DNA of 10,293 nucleotides from Bacteroidales bacterium (GTDB taxonomy: Bacteria; Bacteroidota; Bacteroidia; Bacteroidales; UBA932). Both the position numbers and the translations under genes were made by a program. Positions within the stretch are counted from its first letter, which is position 1, and each line of letters begins with the position of its first letter. The DNA lies in NCBI GenBank assembly GCA_017615135.1, contig JAGAAU010000169.1:1-10293 (forward strand), read 5' to 3'. Under the pieces are notes generated by a model. It was not told where the DNA came from and made no database searches. It saw only the letters and a program-made list of their open reading frames with translations. Positions 1-6,932 of the stretch are shown here, piece after piece.

Positions 1-78
1 GAAAGTCATTCCGGCAACCCAGCCATTGAGCCAGGGTCACGAAAATGGTCAAAAAGGCGTTTTTTTGAGAGGATTCAT

Positions 79-91
79 GTACCCAGGGTAC
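79..91. repeat. Short perfect palindrome GTACCC-A-GGGTAC
   Basis: Two 6-base arms flank a single central A. The core GTACC recurs at about 133-137 and a related CCAGGGT lies at 31-37. The arms are too short and the loop too small for a stable RNA hairpin terminator, so a protein-binding site or part of a degenerate intergenic repeat is more likely. Function unknown. Confidence 0.4.
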
Positions 92-221
92 GCCATTTTG
101 TTCAAAATAGGCCAATAATGAGGAAAATCGTGTACCTCGCTCCGCGCCGCTGCTCCCAGCTACCGGCTTATCCGAAAAAGAGATTGCTGCGCTATGAATA
201 ACCAAGCAGTGAAAAGGTAGT

Positions 222-238
222 GGATTTTGAATAAATCC
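222..238 (-). terminator. Weak hairpin just after ssrA, possible 3' processing or termination site
   Basis: Reading on the minus strand, GGATTT and AAATCC form a 6-bp stem around a 5-base loop, starting six bases past the tmRNA discriminator base. Only a short CCTTTT stretch follows, so this is not a textbook intrinsic terminator. It is the only hairpin I see in the right place, and it could instead be a 3' trailer structure removed during tmRNA maturation. Confidence 0.25.
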
Positions 239-243
239 TCTTG

Positions 244-640
244 TGGAGATGGGCGGACTCGAACCGCCGTCCAAACAACGCAACAAAAGGTTTTCTACAC
301 GCTTATTCTTCCTTTGATTGTCGGACGGCAGATGAGGGAAGACGCCCTTGCAGCCATCTTATCCCCTGAATCTTAGCGGAGAGTGGGGGAGGCGTCTCCG
401 AGCGTCCGGTTTGAATGATACCCCTTGATCCGGTCATAACCGGCCTAAAGCCCGGAGGGATATACGCCGGTTCCGCAGCCTTGGCGAATCCGGTTAATGC
501 TGAATCTCTTGGAGATTAGCAAGCGTAAGAATAGTTGTAGTTGCCAGTTAATGGCTTGAAGGCTGAGATTAACGGGCAAACCTCCCACGCCCGGCGTGCT
601 TGCCTCCCGCAGTCGATGCTGTCAAAACCAAAACATCCCC
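244..640 (-). ncRNA. ssrA: Transfer-messenger RNA (tmRNA, SsrA)
   Basis: tmRNA rescues stalled ribosomes: its alanine-charged tRNA-like end enters the A site with SmpB and an internal reading frame then adds a degradation tag. The 5' end GGGGAUG pairs with CAUCUCC at the 3' end (7 bp, one G-U) to form the acceptor stem, followed by discriminator A at position 244. CCA is not encoded, as is common in Bacteroidota. The T arm is a perfect GGCGG/CCGCC stem around a UUCGAGU loop, and UAAGCGUGUAGA near the 3' end matches the conserved segment ahead of the T arm. The length, 397 nt, is normal for one-piece tmRNA. The tag frame lies at 545-516 and is unusual. The gene has its own promoter, but no terminator separates it from the upstream SGNH gene, so read-through is possible. 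Confidence 0.97.
516..545 (-). other. ssrA: tmRNA tag reading frame, encoding GNYNYSYAC then TAA
   Basis: The resume codon GGC (545-543) follows UUAACU, matching the AACU context before the resume codon in other tmRNAs, and Gly is the usual first tag residue in Bacteroidota. The frame reads Gly-Asn-Tyr-Asn-Tyr-Ser-Tyr-Ala-Cys and stops at TAA (518-516). The stop sits at the base of a hairpin (GCUAAUCUC pairing with GAGAUUcAGC, loop CAA), as expected for helix 5 of tmRNA, which supports this frame. The C-terminus is Tyr-Ala-Cys rather than the Ala-Leu-Ala-Ala type ending of known Bacteroides and Porphyromonas tags. The alternative GCA frame gives a 16-residue hydrophobic tag unlike any family member. 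Confidence 0.8.
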
Positions 641-652
641 GTGAAAGCACCG

Positions 653-684
653 CAAAGGTAGTTACAGCTTTCGGAAAAATCAAA
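653..684 (-). promoter_or_regulatory. Bacteroidota-type promoter of ssrA
   Basis: On the minus strand, TACCTTTG (660-653) is a perfect match to the TAnnTTTG -7 element. TTTG (684-681) lies 20 bases upstream, where the -33 element is expected. Transcription would start a few bases before the mature 5' end at 640, leaving a very short leader for RNase P to remove. The -33 element overlaps the TGA stop codon of the SGNH gene (682-680). Confidence 0.75.
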
Positions 685-1681
685 TCAGTCCGTTCATTTT
701 TATGAACTGGGCCAGCAGAATGCTGCTTTTTGCCGCTCCCTGTGCGGTCTGGTGCTGATTTTTGTTGTAGGTGTCCTCGAAGCAGTCCGGGGTGAAGAAC
801 TCGTCGTATATGTGTTCCTGCAGGTCCAGCCAGGGACTGTCTCCGATGCAGGGTGCGAGATTCTCGTGCAGGGCTTCCGGATTGCAGATGTGCTGATGAT
901 ACATTGGTATGGTGAGAAACATCAGCTTTATGCCTTTTTTTCTGCAGAGTGCCTTGATTTTCTCTACGGAACGGGCCGCATCAGCTCCTACTGTAAGGTC
1001 GCGACCATCCTCGGCAGGGCCGTCTGTGGTATATTTTGCAAGGGTTGCACTGCTCAGGCCCTCGGTGAAACGGATGAACCTTCCAAGGTAGTCTTTGTCC
1101 TTGTAAACCGGTGCTTTTGGATGCTCCAGATTGTATTTGAGCAGCTCGCGGTTCTCGAAGATATAGCTGTGGTTGCGTATGGTCTGAGACCATGCATAGG
1201 GGGCGTTGTCTACCGAGAAAAGTGCCGGTGTAGATTTCAGTTTCAACCAGCTGTTCCTGCGGTTCTCGAAGCTCTGGAACTGGCAGCTCAGGTCTATGCC
1301 CTTCATCTCGCGCTGTTTGTAATCCCGAATAGTGTATGTCTCTATGACAAGCAGTTTGGGTTTTGTAACGGTCAGGGCCTCCTCCAACATATAATAGGAG
1401 TCGGTAATGCGGTTGCCTTGCGATGCCAGTATGAAGCAGCGTTTGCCCAGGTAGGAAGACAGGTTTTCCGGAAGCAGCCCGGTGTAGGAGTGGGAATTGC
1501 CCAGAATCAGCACGTCTATGCCCCCGTTTTTCTGTTTGCCGTATTTGTACAGGTAATGCCAGCGTTTGCCGGTGTGGTTATTGCTCTCTTCCTGCGCAAA
1601 TATGCGTCTGGCGTCGCACAGATACACCGTTCCTATTATCACTGCCACTGCGGCGAATATTTCAGCAAGGAATCTTCTCAT
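680..1681 (-). CDS. Membrane-anchored SGNH-type protein, partner of an MBOAT O-acyltransferase
   Basis: This 333-residue protein probably transfers or accepts an acyl (usually acetyl) group on an exported glycan, together with the MBOAT protein encoded just upstream. A hydrophobic N-terminal segment (about residues 5-22) should anchor it with the rest in the periplasm. Residues 58-64 read LILGNSH, the block I motif of SGNH enzymes of the DltD/AlgJ/AlgX kind, with S63 as likely nucleophile. Near the end, NQHQTAQGA carries H310, the likely block V histidine, but the expected Asp three residues before it is Lys, and the nearest Asp is D303. I chose the ATG at 1681 because it lies seven bases after the MBOAT stop and puts the hydrophobic anchor at the N-terminus. 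An in-frame ATG at 1726 would add 15 polar residues and overlap the upstream gene by 38 bases. The glycan substrate is unknown. Confidence 0.85.
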   Translation of the reverse strand: MRRFLAEIFAAVAVIIGTVYLCDARRIFAQEESNNHTGKRWHYLYKYGKQKNGGIDVLILGNSHSYTGLLPENLSSYLGKRCFILASQGNRITDSYYMLEEALTVTKPKLLVIETYTIRDYKQREMKGIDLSCQFQSFENRRNSWLKLKSTPALFSVDNAPYAWSQTIRNHSYIFENRELLKYNLEHPKAPVYKDKDYLGRFIRFTEGLSSATLAKYTTDGPAEDGRDLTVGADAARSVEKIKALCRKKGIKLMFLTIPMYHQHICNPEALHENLAPCIGDSPWLDLQEHIYDEFFTPDCFEDTYNKNQHQTAQGAAKSSILLAQFIKMNGLI

Positions 1682-1688
1682 GGGCGCA

Positions 1689-3128
1689 TCAGAACTGGAA
1701 ATAGATGAAACGGGAGTCGTTGCCAATGCCGTAGCGGCCGAGGAAAATAATTATCAGCGCGAGGAGAACCAGCGCGGCTGTCCGCAGCAGGGCGGGAGAG
1801 GCCAGGAAGCGATTGGCGAGAGAGCCACCCCAGCGTTCGCACACAATCTCTATCACGCAGAGCAGAATTATGAGCCCGATGGCAAAGAATAACTCCTGCA
1901 TGCCGAGACCGAAATTGCCGATTGCGGCCGCATTGCCGAAGCCGAGTGAACTGAACATGGCCAGGGCGTCGTTGAAGGTTGCCGCCCGGAACAGTATGAG
2001 CGACAGGGCCCACAGAGAAAAGACAATCAGCGGGTTAAGGACCTTGATGCCGGCGCTTTTCTTGAGCAGGTTTCCCGGAAAGAACATGAAAACCGCGCAG
2101 AGGAAACCCCAGGCCACGAAAGTCCAGGACGCCCCGTGCCACAGACCGCTCAGCAGGAAGACAATGAAGGTGTTGAGCACCATGCGGGCAGTTCCGCGCC
2201 TGTTGCCGCCAAGGGGGATGTAGACGTAGTCTCCGAACCATGAGGAGAGCGATATGTGCCAGCGCTTCCAGAACTCGCGGAAAGTCTGCGACAGATAGGG
2301 CCTGCGGAAGTTCAGCATGAGTTCCATCCCGAACAGACGGGCGCTGCCGCGGGCAATTTCCGAATAGGAATAGAAGTCTGTATAGAGCTGGAACGCGAAG
2401 AATATCACTGCCAGCAGCGCCGGTAGGCCGTTTGCCGCCTGCGGATTCTTCCAGGCGGCGTCTACGAAGACCGCCAGCCTGTCTGCCACCACTATCTTAA
2501 GGAAGAGCCCCCACAGGATAAGCCCCACGCCGGAGAATGCCTGACGGTAGTTGAACTGCCTTTTTGCGGAGAACTGCGGCAGCAGGGAGGATGCCCGTTC
2601 TATAGGGCCGGCTACCAGCTGTGGGAAGAAGCTGATGAAGGCGAAAAACTGCAAAGCGTTGTGGCTGGCTGCCACTTTCCCGCGCTTTACGTCTATCACG
2701 TAGCCTATAGCCTGGAAGGTGTAAAAGCTGATCCCGACGGGGAGGATGATTTTAAGAGGAGTAACCCCCGGATCGGCCTGTATCCCGAAGAGCGTGCAGA
2801 AACTCTCCACGAAGAAGCCGGCATATTTGAAGAAGGCCAGAATTCCCAGGTTGAGGATAATGTTGGCCGTGCAAATCAGGGATGCCCTGTTGCGATTCTT
2901 TTCTATAAGTATGCCGCTGAACCAGCTGGATGCCGTGGTAACCGCTATGAGGATTGCGAATCGCCAGTCCCATGCGCCGTAGAAAACGTAGCTGGCAGCC
3001 AGCAGAACCGCATTCTGCCATGTTGATTTTCCTCCGGCCCTGCCGTGGGAGCCAAACGCTTCGGGCAGCCAGTACAGCAGAAACACCAGCGGTAGAAAAA
3101 GCGCATATGAGAACGAATTGAACAGCAT
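1689..3128 (-). CDS. MBOAT family membrane-bound O-acyltransferase (AlgI/DltB-like)
   Basis: This 479-residue polytopic inner-membrane protein belongs to the family that moves acyl groups from a cytosolic donor, typically acetyl-CoA, across the membrane for O-acylation of alginate, teichoic acid or other exported polymers. It starts MLFNSFSYALFLPLVFLLYW, the standard N-terminus of the AlgI group, and has about eleven hydrophobic segments. Family landmarks in order are GISFYTFQAIGYVIDV, FPQLVAGPIER, QLYTDFYSYSEIARGSARLFG, FWKRWHISLSSWFGDYVYIP (with H291) and SGLWHGASW, where H331 is the near-invariant catalytic histidine. Full length for the family (about 460-520). Seven bases separate it from the SGNH gene, so the two form one operon and probably one acylation machine. 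The polymer modified cannot be told from sequence. Confidence 0.96.
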   Translation of the reverse strand: MLFNSFSYALFLPLVFLLYWLPEAFGSHGRAGGKSTWQNAVLLAASYVFYGAWDWRFAILIAVTTASSWFSGILIEKNRNRASLICTANIILNLGILAFFKYAGFFVESFCTLFGIQADPGVTPLKIILPVGISFYTFQAIGYVIDVKRGKVAASHNALQFFAFISFFPQLVAGPIERASSLLPQFSAKRQFNYRQAFSGVGLILWGLFLKIVVADRLAVFVDAAWKNPQAANGLPALLAVIFFAFQLYTDFYSYSEIARGSARLFGMELMLNFRRPYLSQTFREFWKRWHISLSSWFGDYVYIPLGGNRRGTARMVLNTFIVFLLSGLWHGASWTFVAWGFLCAVFMFFPGNLLKKSAGIKVLNPLIVFSLWALSLILFRAATFNDALAMFSSLGFGNAAAIGNFGLGMQELFFAIGLIILLCVIEIVCERWGGSLANRFLASPALLRTAALVLLALIIIFLGRYGIGNDSRFIYFQF

Positions 3129-3135
3129 AAGCGCA

Positions 3136-3143
3136 CAAATTTA
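3136..3143 (-). promoter_or_regulatory. Possible -7 box for the MBOAT-SGNH operon
   Basis: TAAATTTG on the minus strand fits TAnnTTTG. It ends only seven bases before the ATG at 3128, so transcription from it would give an almost leaderless message. I see no TTG at the -33 position, and the surrounding A/T-rich sequence makes a chance match easy. Confidence 0.35.
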
Positions 3144-3197
3144 AGAATTTTGAAATGATTTTAAGTTTTTGGTAATTTTTTACGATTTCCCGGGGCA

Positions 3198-3216
3198 TTT
3201 TCGCGAAAAATTCGCG
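3198..3216. promoter_or_regulatory. Nested inverted repeats directly before the DUF4493-type gene
   Basis: TTTTCGCGAAAA (3198-3209) is a perfect 12-base palindrome. It overlaps CGCGAA-AAA-TTCGCG (3202-3216), a 6-bp stem with a 3-base loop, which ends four bases before the ATG at 3221. As DNA this could be an operator in the divergent gap. As RNA the hairpin would sit where the ribosome loads. A weak plus-strand promoter (TTG at 3149-3151, TAATTTTT at 3173-3180) would place it in the leader. Confidence 0.45.
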
Positions 3217-3220
3217 TCAT

Positions 3221-4303
3221 ATGAAAAAATTAAAATGTTTTGCCGCCGCTTTTGCGGCCCTGATTCTTTCCGGAATCTGTACTTCCTGCTCCGACCTTTT
3301 CGGCGACGGCCCTTCATCGTCCGGGAAGGCCTCCATCAGTTTTGTTTTTGCGGATAACTGGGACGCCCGTGCGAGGGAGGCCGCGGCCATGCCGGATACC
3401 AACGATTTTCTGCTCACCGTCTCCAGCTCTTCCGGGGAGGTCCTTTTCAACGGTAAGTTCGGCAGCGCGCCTGAGACCATAATCGCCGCTCCCGGAACCT
3501 ACACTGTAAATGCCGTTTCGGCGGAGTTTTCCGAGCCTAAATTCGAGGCTCCTCAATACGGTGACACCCAGGTGGTTACCGTGCTTAAGGGAGAGAATGC
3601 CCTGGTGCGGCTGAGCTGCTCGCAGATAAACTGCGGAGTGAAGCTGAACATTCAGGAGAACTTTCGCATGGAGTATCCCGATGCGTCTCTTTACCTTAAA
3701 TCCAACGACGGCCGCCTTATGTACTCCTATTCGGAAAAACGCACTGCTTATTTCCGGCCGGGCACCATCTCCCTGCTGTTCAGCGACGGCGGGGCGGAGA
3801 AAACCCTCTTCACCCGAGCGCTACAGGCCAGGCAAGTGCTGGTCCTTACCGTATCTGCGGCTGAAAGTGCAACCAAAGGCGGGGTGCAGATTCAGGTGGA
3901 TACCCTGCGCGAGTGGCTCTCTGAGCAAATCAAGATAGGGGAGCCTTCCTCTGCGGAAGACCGGGAGCACGCTTACAGTGTATCCGATATGGAGGCCCAT
4001 GTGGGTGAAGAGGATGTCTGGGTTTACGGCTACATCGTAGGGGGCGACCTAAGTTCCACTAAATGCTCCTTCACTGCACCTTTCACCAGCCGCACTAACC
4101 TGGTTCTGGCAGCCCGTTCCAGCGTGACGGACCGCAGCAAATGCGTTTCTGTCCAACTCGCAAAGGGAGATATCCGCGATGCGCTGAATCTGGTGGACCA
4201 TCCTGAAAATCTGGGCAGACAGGTTTACCTCAAAGGCGATATAGTTGCTTCATATTACGGACTTACCGGCCTGCAGAACCTCTCCGAGTACGCCGACAAA
4301 TGA
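3221..4303 (+). CDS. Putative lipoprotein with DUF4493-like and DUF6359-like (OB-fold) domains
   Basis: A 360-residue exported protein. The N-terminus MKKLKCFAAAFAALILSG is a signal sequence, and TSC-SD around C23 is a plausible lipobox, although Cys at -3 is unusual. Acidic residues after the Cys (SDLFGDG) resemble surface-export signals of Bacteroidota lipoproteins. Residues about 40-215 look like the DUF4493 family of Bacteroidales: a beta-rich pattern with LTVSSSSGEVLFNG, then APGTYTVNAVSAE, then a second part with YLKSNDGRLMYSY. Residues about 248-360 match the DUF6359 OB-fold pattern, with VWVYGYIVGGDLSSTKCSF, TNLVLAA, SVQLAKGDIRDALNL and LGRQVYLKGDIVASYYGLTG. The role of either family is not established to my knowledge. 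The gene diverges from the MBOAT operon and is followed 45 bases later by ugd. Confidence 0.85.
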   Translation: MKKLKCFAAAFAALILSGICTSCSDLFGDGPSSSGKASISFVFADNWDARAREAAAMPDTNDFLLTVSSSSGEVLFNGKFGSAPETIIAAPGTYTVNAVSAEFSEPKFEAPQYGDTQVVTVLKGENALVRLSCSQINCGVKLNIQENFRMEYPDASLYLKSNDGRLMYSYSEKRTAYFRPGTISLLFSDGGAEKTLFTRALQARQVLVLTVSAAESATKGGVQIQVDTLREWLSEQIKIGEPSSAEDREHAYSVSDMEAHVGEEDVWVYGYIVGGDLSSTKCSFTAPFTSRTNLVLAARSSVTDRSKCVSVQLAKGDIRDALNLVDHPENLGRQVYLKGDIVASYYGLTGLQNLSEYADK

Positions 4304-4315
4304 CGATATTTTTGC

Positions 4316-4323
4316 TATCTTTG
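4316..4323 (+). promoter_or_regulatory. Bacteroidota -7 box of the ugd operon
   Basis: TATCTTTG followed by C is a perfect TAnnTTTG element in the 45-base gap before ugd, giving a leader of roughly 20 bases. No TTG is obvious at -33. No terminator lies between the upstream lipoprotein gene and this site, so ugd may be read from both its own promoter and the upstream one. Confidence 0.65.
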
Positions 4324-4348
4324 CAGTCTGTATCAAAAATAACCAACT

Positions 4349-5629
4349 ATGAAGATAGCTATAGCCGGTACCGGGTATGTGGGTTTGTCCCTTGCAACTC
4401 TGCTCTCTGTGAAAAACGAAGTGGTTGCAGTGGATGTTATTCCGGAAAAAGTTGAGAAAATCAATAAAAGAATCTCGCCTCTGCGCGATGAGTGGATAGA
4501 GAAGTACTTTGCGGAGAAGGAACTGAATCTGGTGGCTACGCTGGACGGCCGTTCAGCCTACCGCGATGCGGACATAGTAATCATATCCGCTCCCACCAAT
4601 TACGACAGCAAGAAGAATTTCTTCGATACCTCCCACGTCGAGGAGGTAATAGAACTGGTGCTGGAGGTGAATCCGGACGCGCTGATTGCCATCAAGTCCA
4701 CCATTCCGGTAGGTTACACCAAATCTGTACGCGAGAAGTTCAGCTACCGTGAGCGTCAGGCAGACGGAACTTTCCGGACTGTAGTGCCGAATATCATCTT
4801 CTCCCCGGAGTTCCTTCGCGAGAGCAAAGCCCTTTACGACAATCTCTACCCCAGCCGCATCATAGTCGGTTATGACGAGGTGCCCGGGCAAACCCGCGAT
4901 GCAAGGACTTCCGCAGAGACCTTCGCGGCCCTCATAAAGGCCGGTGCCATTCGCGAGGATGTTCCCGTGCTCTTCATGGGTAGCACCGAGGCGGAAGCGG
5001 TCAAGCTCTTCGCCAATACCTATCTGGCCCTGAGGGTGAGTTATTTCAACGAGCTGGATACCTATGCGGAAATCAAGGGGCTGGACACCAAGGCCATTAT
5101 CAGCGGAGTCTGCCTGGACCCCAGGATCGGCGACCAGTACAACAACCCCAGTTTCGGCTATGGCGGCTACTGCCTTCCCAAGGATACCAAACAGCTGCTG
5201 GCCAACTATGGCGATGTGCCGGAGAACCTGATAGCTGCAATAGTTGAGAGCAACCGCACCAGAAAGGATTTCATTGCAGACCGCGTGCTTGAAAAGGCCG
5301 GCTGGTATACTGCCAATTCCGTATACGACAGCGCCGCCGAGCGTAAGGTCACAATCGGAATCTTCCGTCTTGCGATGAAGGCCGGAAGCGACAATTTCCG
5401 CCAGAGCGCCATCCAGGGCATAATGAAGCGTATCAAGGCCAAAGGAGCGGAGGTGATAGTGTTCGAACCCTCCCTGCCGGACGGTTCCACTTTCTTCGGC
5501 AGCCGCGTAGTGAATAATCTGGCCGAGTTCAAAGCGCAGTGCAACGCAATCATTTCCAACCGGGCCGACAGCCTCCTGGACGACGTTGCCGATAAAGTTT
5601 ATACCCGCGACCTCTTCCGCCGTGATTAA
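4349..5629 (+). CDS. ugd: UDP-glucose 6-dehydrogenase
   Basis: This cytosolic enzyme oxidises UDP-glucose twice with NAD+ to UDP-glucuronate, a precursor for capsule, exopolysaccharide and LPS sugars. The 426-residue protein begins with the NAD-binding loop [10 protein letters not shown], followed by acidic VVAVDV at the end of the second strand. [29 protein letters not shown] and FSPEFLRES are family motifs. K219 in the segment [18 protein letters not shown] is the conserved lysine, and C275 in [14 protein letters not shown] is the catalytic cysteine. [19 protein letters not shown] marks the C-terminal UDP-binding domain. It is somewhat longer than the 388-residue E. coli enzyme. The start is the first ATG after a strong -7 box. 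Its stop overlaps the start of the propeller gene, so the two are translationally coupled. The adjacent O-acylation genes suggest, but do not prove, a shared uronate-containing glycan. Confidence 0.97.
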   Translation: MKIAIAGTGYVGLSLATLLSVKNEVVAVDVIPEKVEKINKRISPLRDEWIEKYFAEKELNLVATLDGRSAYRDADIVIISAPTNYDSKKNFFDTSHVEEVIELVLEVNPDALIAIKSTIPVGYTKSVREKFSYRERQADGTFRTVVPNIIFSPEFLRESKALYDNLYPSRIIVGYDEVPGQTRDARTSAETFAALIKAGAIREDVPVLFMGSTEAEAVKLFANTYLALRVSYFNELDTYAEIKGLDTKAIISGVCLDPRIGDQYNNPSFGYGGYCLPKDTKQLLANYGDVPENLIAAIVESNRTRKDFIADRVLEKAGWYTANSVYDSAAERKVTIGIFRLAMKAGSDNFRQSAIQGIMKRIKAKGAEVIVFEPSLPDGSTFFGSRVVNNLAEFKAQCNAIISNRADSLLDDVADKVYTRDLFRRD

Positions 5630-6932
5630 AAGTTTGCTGTTTCCTCTTGTTCTGGTGCTTTGCGCCGCTGCCCCTCCGGATGAGGTTCCGGCGGTGGTGC
5701 ATCCTGCAGAAGGGCGGAGCCTGAGGTTGTGCAGGGATTCTCTGACAATAGTTTTCGACCGTCGCATTCATGCTTTTTACGGCGGTACCGCCGGCTCCAT
5801 AGACGAGGACATCCGTTCTCCCAAGTCTGTGAATATCAGCCCGGACGGTAGCAGATTCTACATCAACTCACTTGAGGGCTTCCGCACAGTGGCCTATACT
5901 CTGCCGGATTTCACCAAGGCCGGAGTGGTGACTCACCGCTTCGATTCCGCCGATTCGTTCCTTTGGGCCCCGGAAAGCGGGCTTTTCCCGGAAACTTCCC
6001 CGGTTAAGGAGCCCCGCACTTTCTCCGGACGGCCGGTGGAGGCGGCATTTTCGCACGGCGGACGCTATCTGTGGGTGCCGTATTACAGGCGCAGTCACGA
6101 TCTGAACGCCCAGGACCCTTCCGCCCTTGCGGTAATAGAAACTGCAGAGAATAAGATAGTAAGGCTCTTTGAAACCGGAGCTCTGCCGAAGATGATAGCC
6201 TGCTCTCCGGACGGCCGCTATATGGCCGTCACCCATTGGGGAGACAACACGGTAGGCGTTCTGCGCATAGATTCCGAGAGGCCGGAAGACTGGCATTATA
6301 TTTCCTGTTATACGGTAGACCGCAAACTGAACCTGAATTTCAGCCGCAGAGCAGTGGTGAACAGGGACGTGAACAGCGGGTACTGCCTGCGTGGAACCGT
6401 GTTTACCCCGGACAACCGCTATCTGCTAGTAAGCTGTATGGGCGGAACCGCCGGAATCGCCGTAATCGACCTGAAGGAAAACCGTTATCTGGGGCGCATA
6501 GGCGGTTGTATGCCGAATATGAGGCACATACTCATCCACAACGGAATTTTGTATGCCAGCATCAACAATAAGGGGTATGTGCAGAAGATGCCTCTCGCAC
6601 GAATCTACGATGCAATCGGGCAGCTGAGAGAAGTAACCGCAGAACCCCGTATCGTGAGCCTGGACGGCTGGCAGAACTGTAAAGTGCCGGCTGGAGCCAG
6701 AACCATAGTGATAAGTCCCGACGGCCGTTTTATTTTCGCCGCCTGCAATTTTTCCAGCTGCATAGCGGTGGTGGACGCCCGGTCGATGACTTTGCTTGGC
6801 AGTTTCCCCGCAGATTCCTTCCCGGTGGGGCTGGATATCTCTCCGGACGGTTCCTGGCTCATTTCCACTTCCCAGGGACGCAGCGGCAGGGGAGGCAACG
6901 CCGTTGATATTTTCAGGCTTGTAACCAGATGA
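5622..6932 (+). CDS. Secreted YncE-like/YVTN beta-propeller protein
   Basis: A 436-residue exported protein of unknown role. Blade motifs of the YVTN/WD40-like kind recur: SPDGSRFYI (from residue 73), [18 protein letters not shown] (195), TPDNRYLLV (262), SPDGRFIFA (365) and SPDGSWLIS (407), several followed by strands such as [13 protein letters not shown] and [13 protein letters not shown]. Six clear motifs suggest a six- or seven-bladed propeller. Such proteins usually bind partners or ligands in the periplasm, and no catalytic residues can be assigned. There is no ATG at the front. I chose GTG at 5622 because it gives an ideal signal sequence ([17 protein letters not shown]) and an 8-base overlap with ugd (GTGATTAA). 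A TTG at 5586 would put polar residues before the hydrophobic core. The stop overlaps the NlpC/P60 start as ATGA. Confidence 0.85.
   Translation: MIKSLLFPLVLVLCAAAPPDEVPAVVHPAEGRSLRLCRDSLTIVFDRRIHAFYGGTAGSIDEDIRSPKSVNISPDGSRFYINSLEGFRTVAYTLPDFTKAGVVTHRFDSADSFLWAPESGLFPETSPVKEPRTFSGRPVEAAFSHGGRYLWVPYYRRSHDLNAQDPSALAVIETAENKIVRLFETGALPKMIACSPDGRYMAVTHWGDNTVGVLRIDSERPEDWHYISCYTVDRKLNLNFSRRAVVNRDVNSGYCLRGTVFTPDNRYLLVSCMGGTAGIAVIDLKENRYLGRIGGCMPNMRHILIHNGILYASINNKGYVQKMPLARIYDAIGQLREVTAEPRIVSLDGWQNCKVPAGARTIVISPDGRFIFAACNFSSCIAVVDARSMTLLGSFPADSFPVGLDISPDGSWLISTSQGRSGRGGNAVDIFRLVTR

Larger units (their letters stand above)
1..243. other. Gene-free stretch downstream of ssrA
   Basis: No gene can be supported here. 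One forward frame is open from the window edge to a TAA at 199-201, but it is rich in AGG codons and basic residues, unlike neighbouring genes, so I read it as chance. The stretch is A/T-rich with short dyads: a perfect 13-base palindrome at 79-91, a T7 run at 61-66 plus the preceding base, and two loosely similar blocks (31-58 and 84-112) that both begin CCAGGGT and end in a CAAAA..GGC-like segment. It could be the end of an intergenic repeat element or simply the 3' flank of ssrA. No copy of the ssrA 3' end is visible, so there is no sign of an integrated element. Confidence 0.6.

Noticed and set aside
1..201. Possible 3' end of a gene entering from the left edge (66 open codons, then TAA)
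   Set aside because: Many AGG codons, Arg/Lys-rich composition and overlap with palindromes make it unlike the other genes here. Without upstream sequence it cannot be supported.
1..243. Integrated element using ssrA as attachment site
   Set aside because: ssrA is a frequent integration target, but no direct repeat of its 3' end and no integrase are visible in the window.
752..1708. Long open frame of 318 codons on the plus strand opposite the SGNH gene
   Set aside because: It is a mirror of the real gene's codon bias. It has no domain signature and is rich in Cys and Val runs, while the opposite strand encodes recognisable SGNH motifs and lies in an operon.
1682..1726. N-terminal extension of the SGNH protein to the ATG at 1726
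   Set aside because: It would overlap the MBOAT gene by 38 bases and place 15 polar residues before the membrane anchor. The ATG at 1681 fits better.
5586..5621. TTG start for the propeller protein
   Set aside because: It adds a polar stretch ahead of a complete signal sequence that begins at the GTG at 5622.
4553..5767. Open frame of 404 codons on the minus strand opposite ugd
   Set aside because: The plus strand is an unmistakable UDP-glucose dehydrogenase. The antisense frame has no signal, motif or promoter and runs across two genes.
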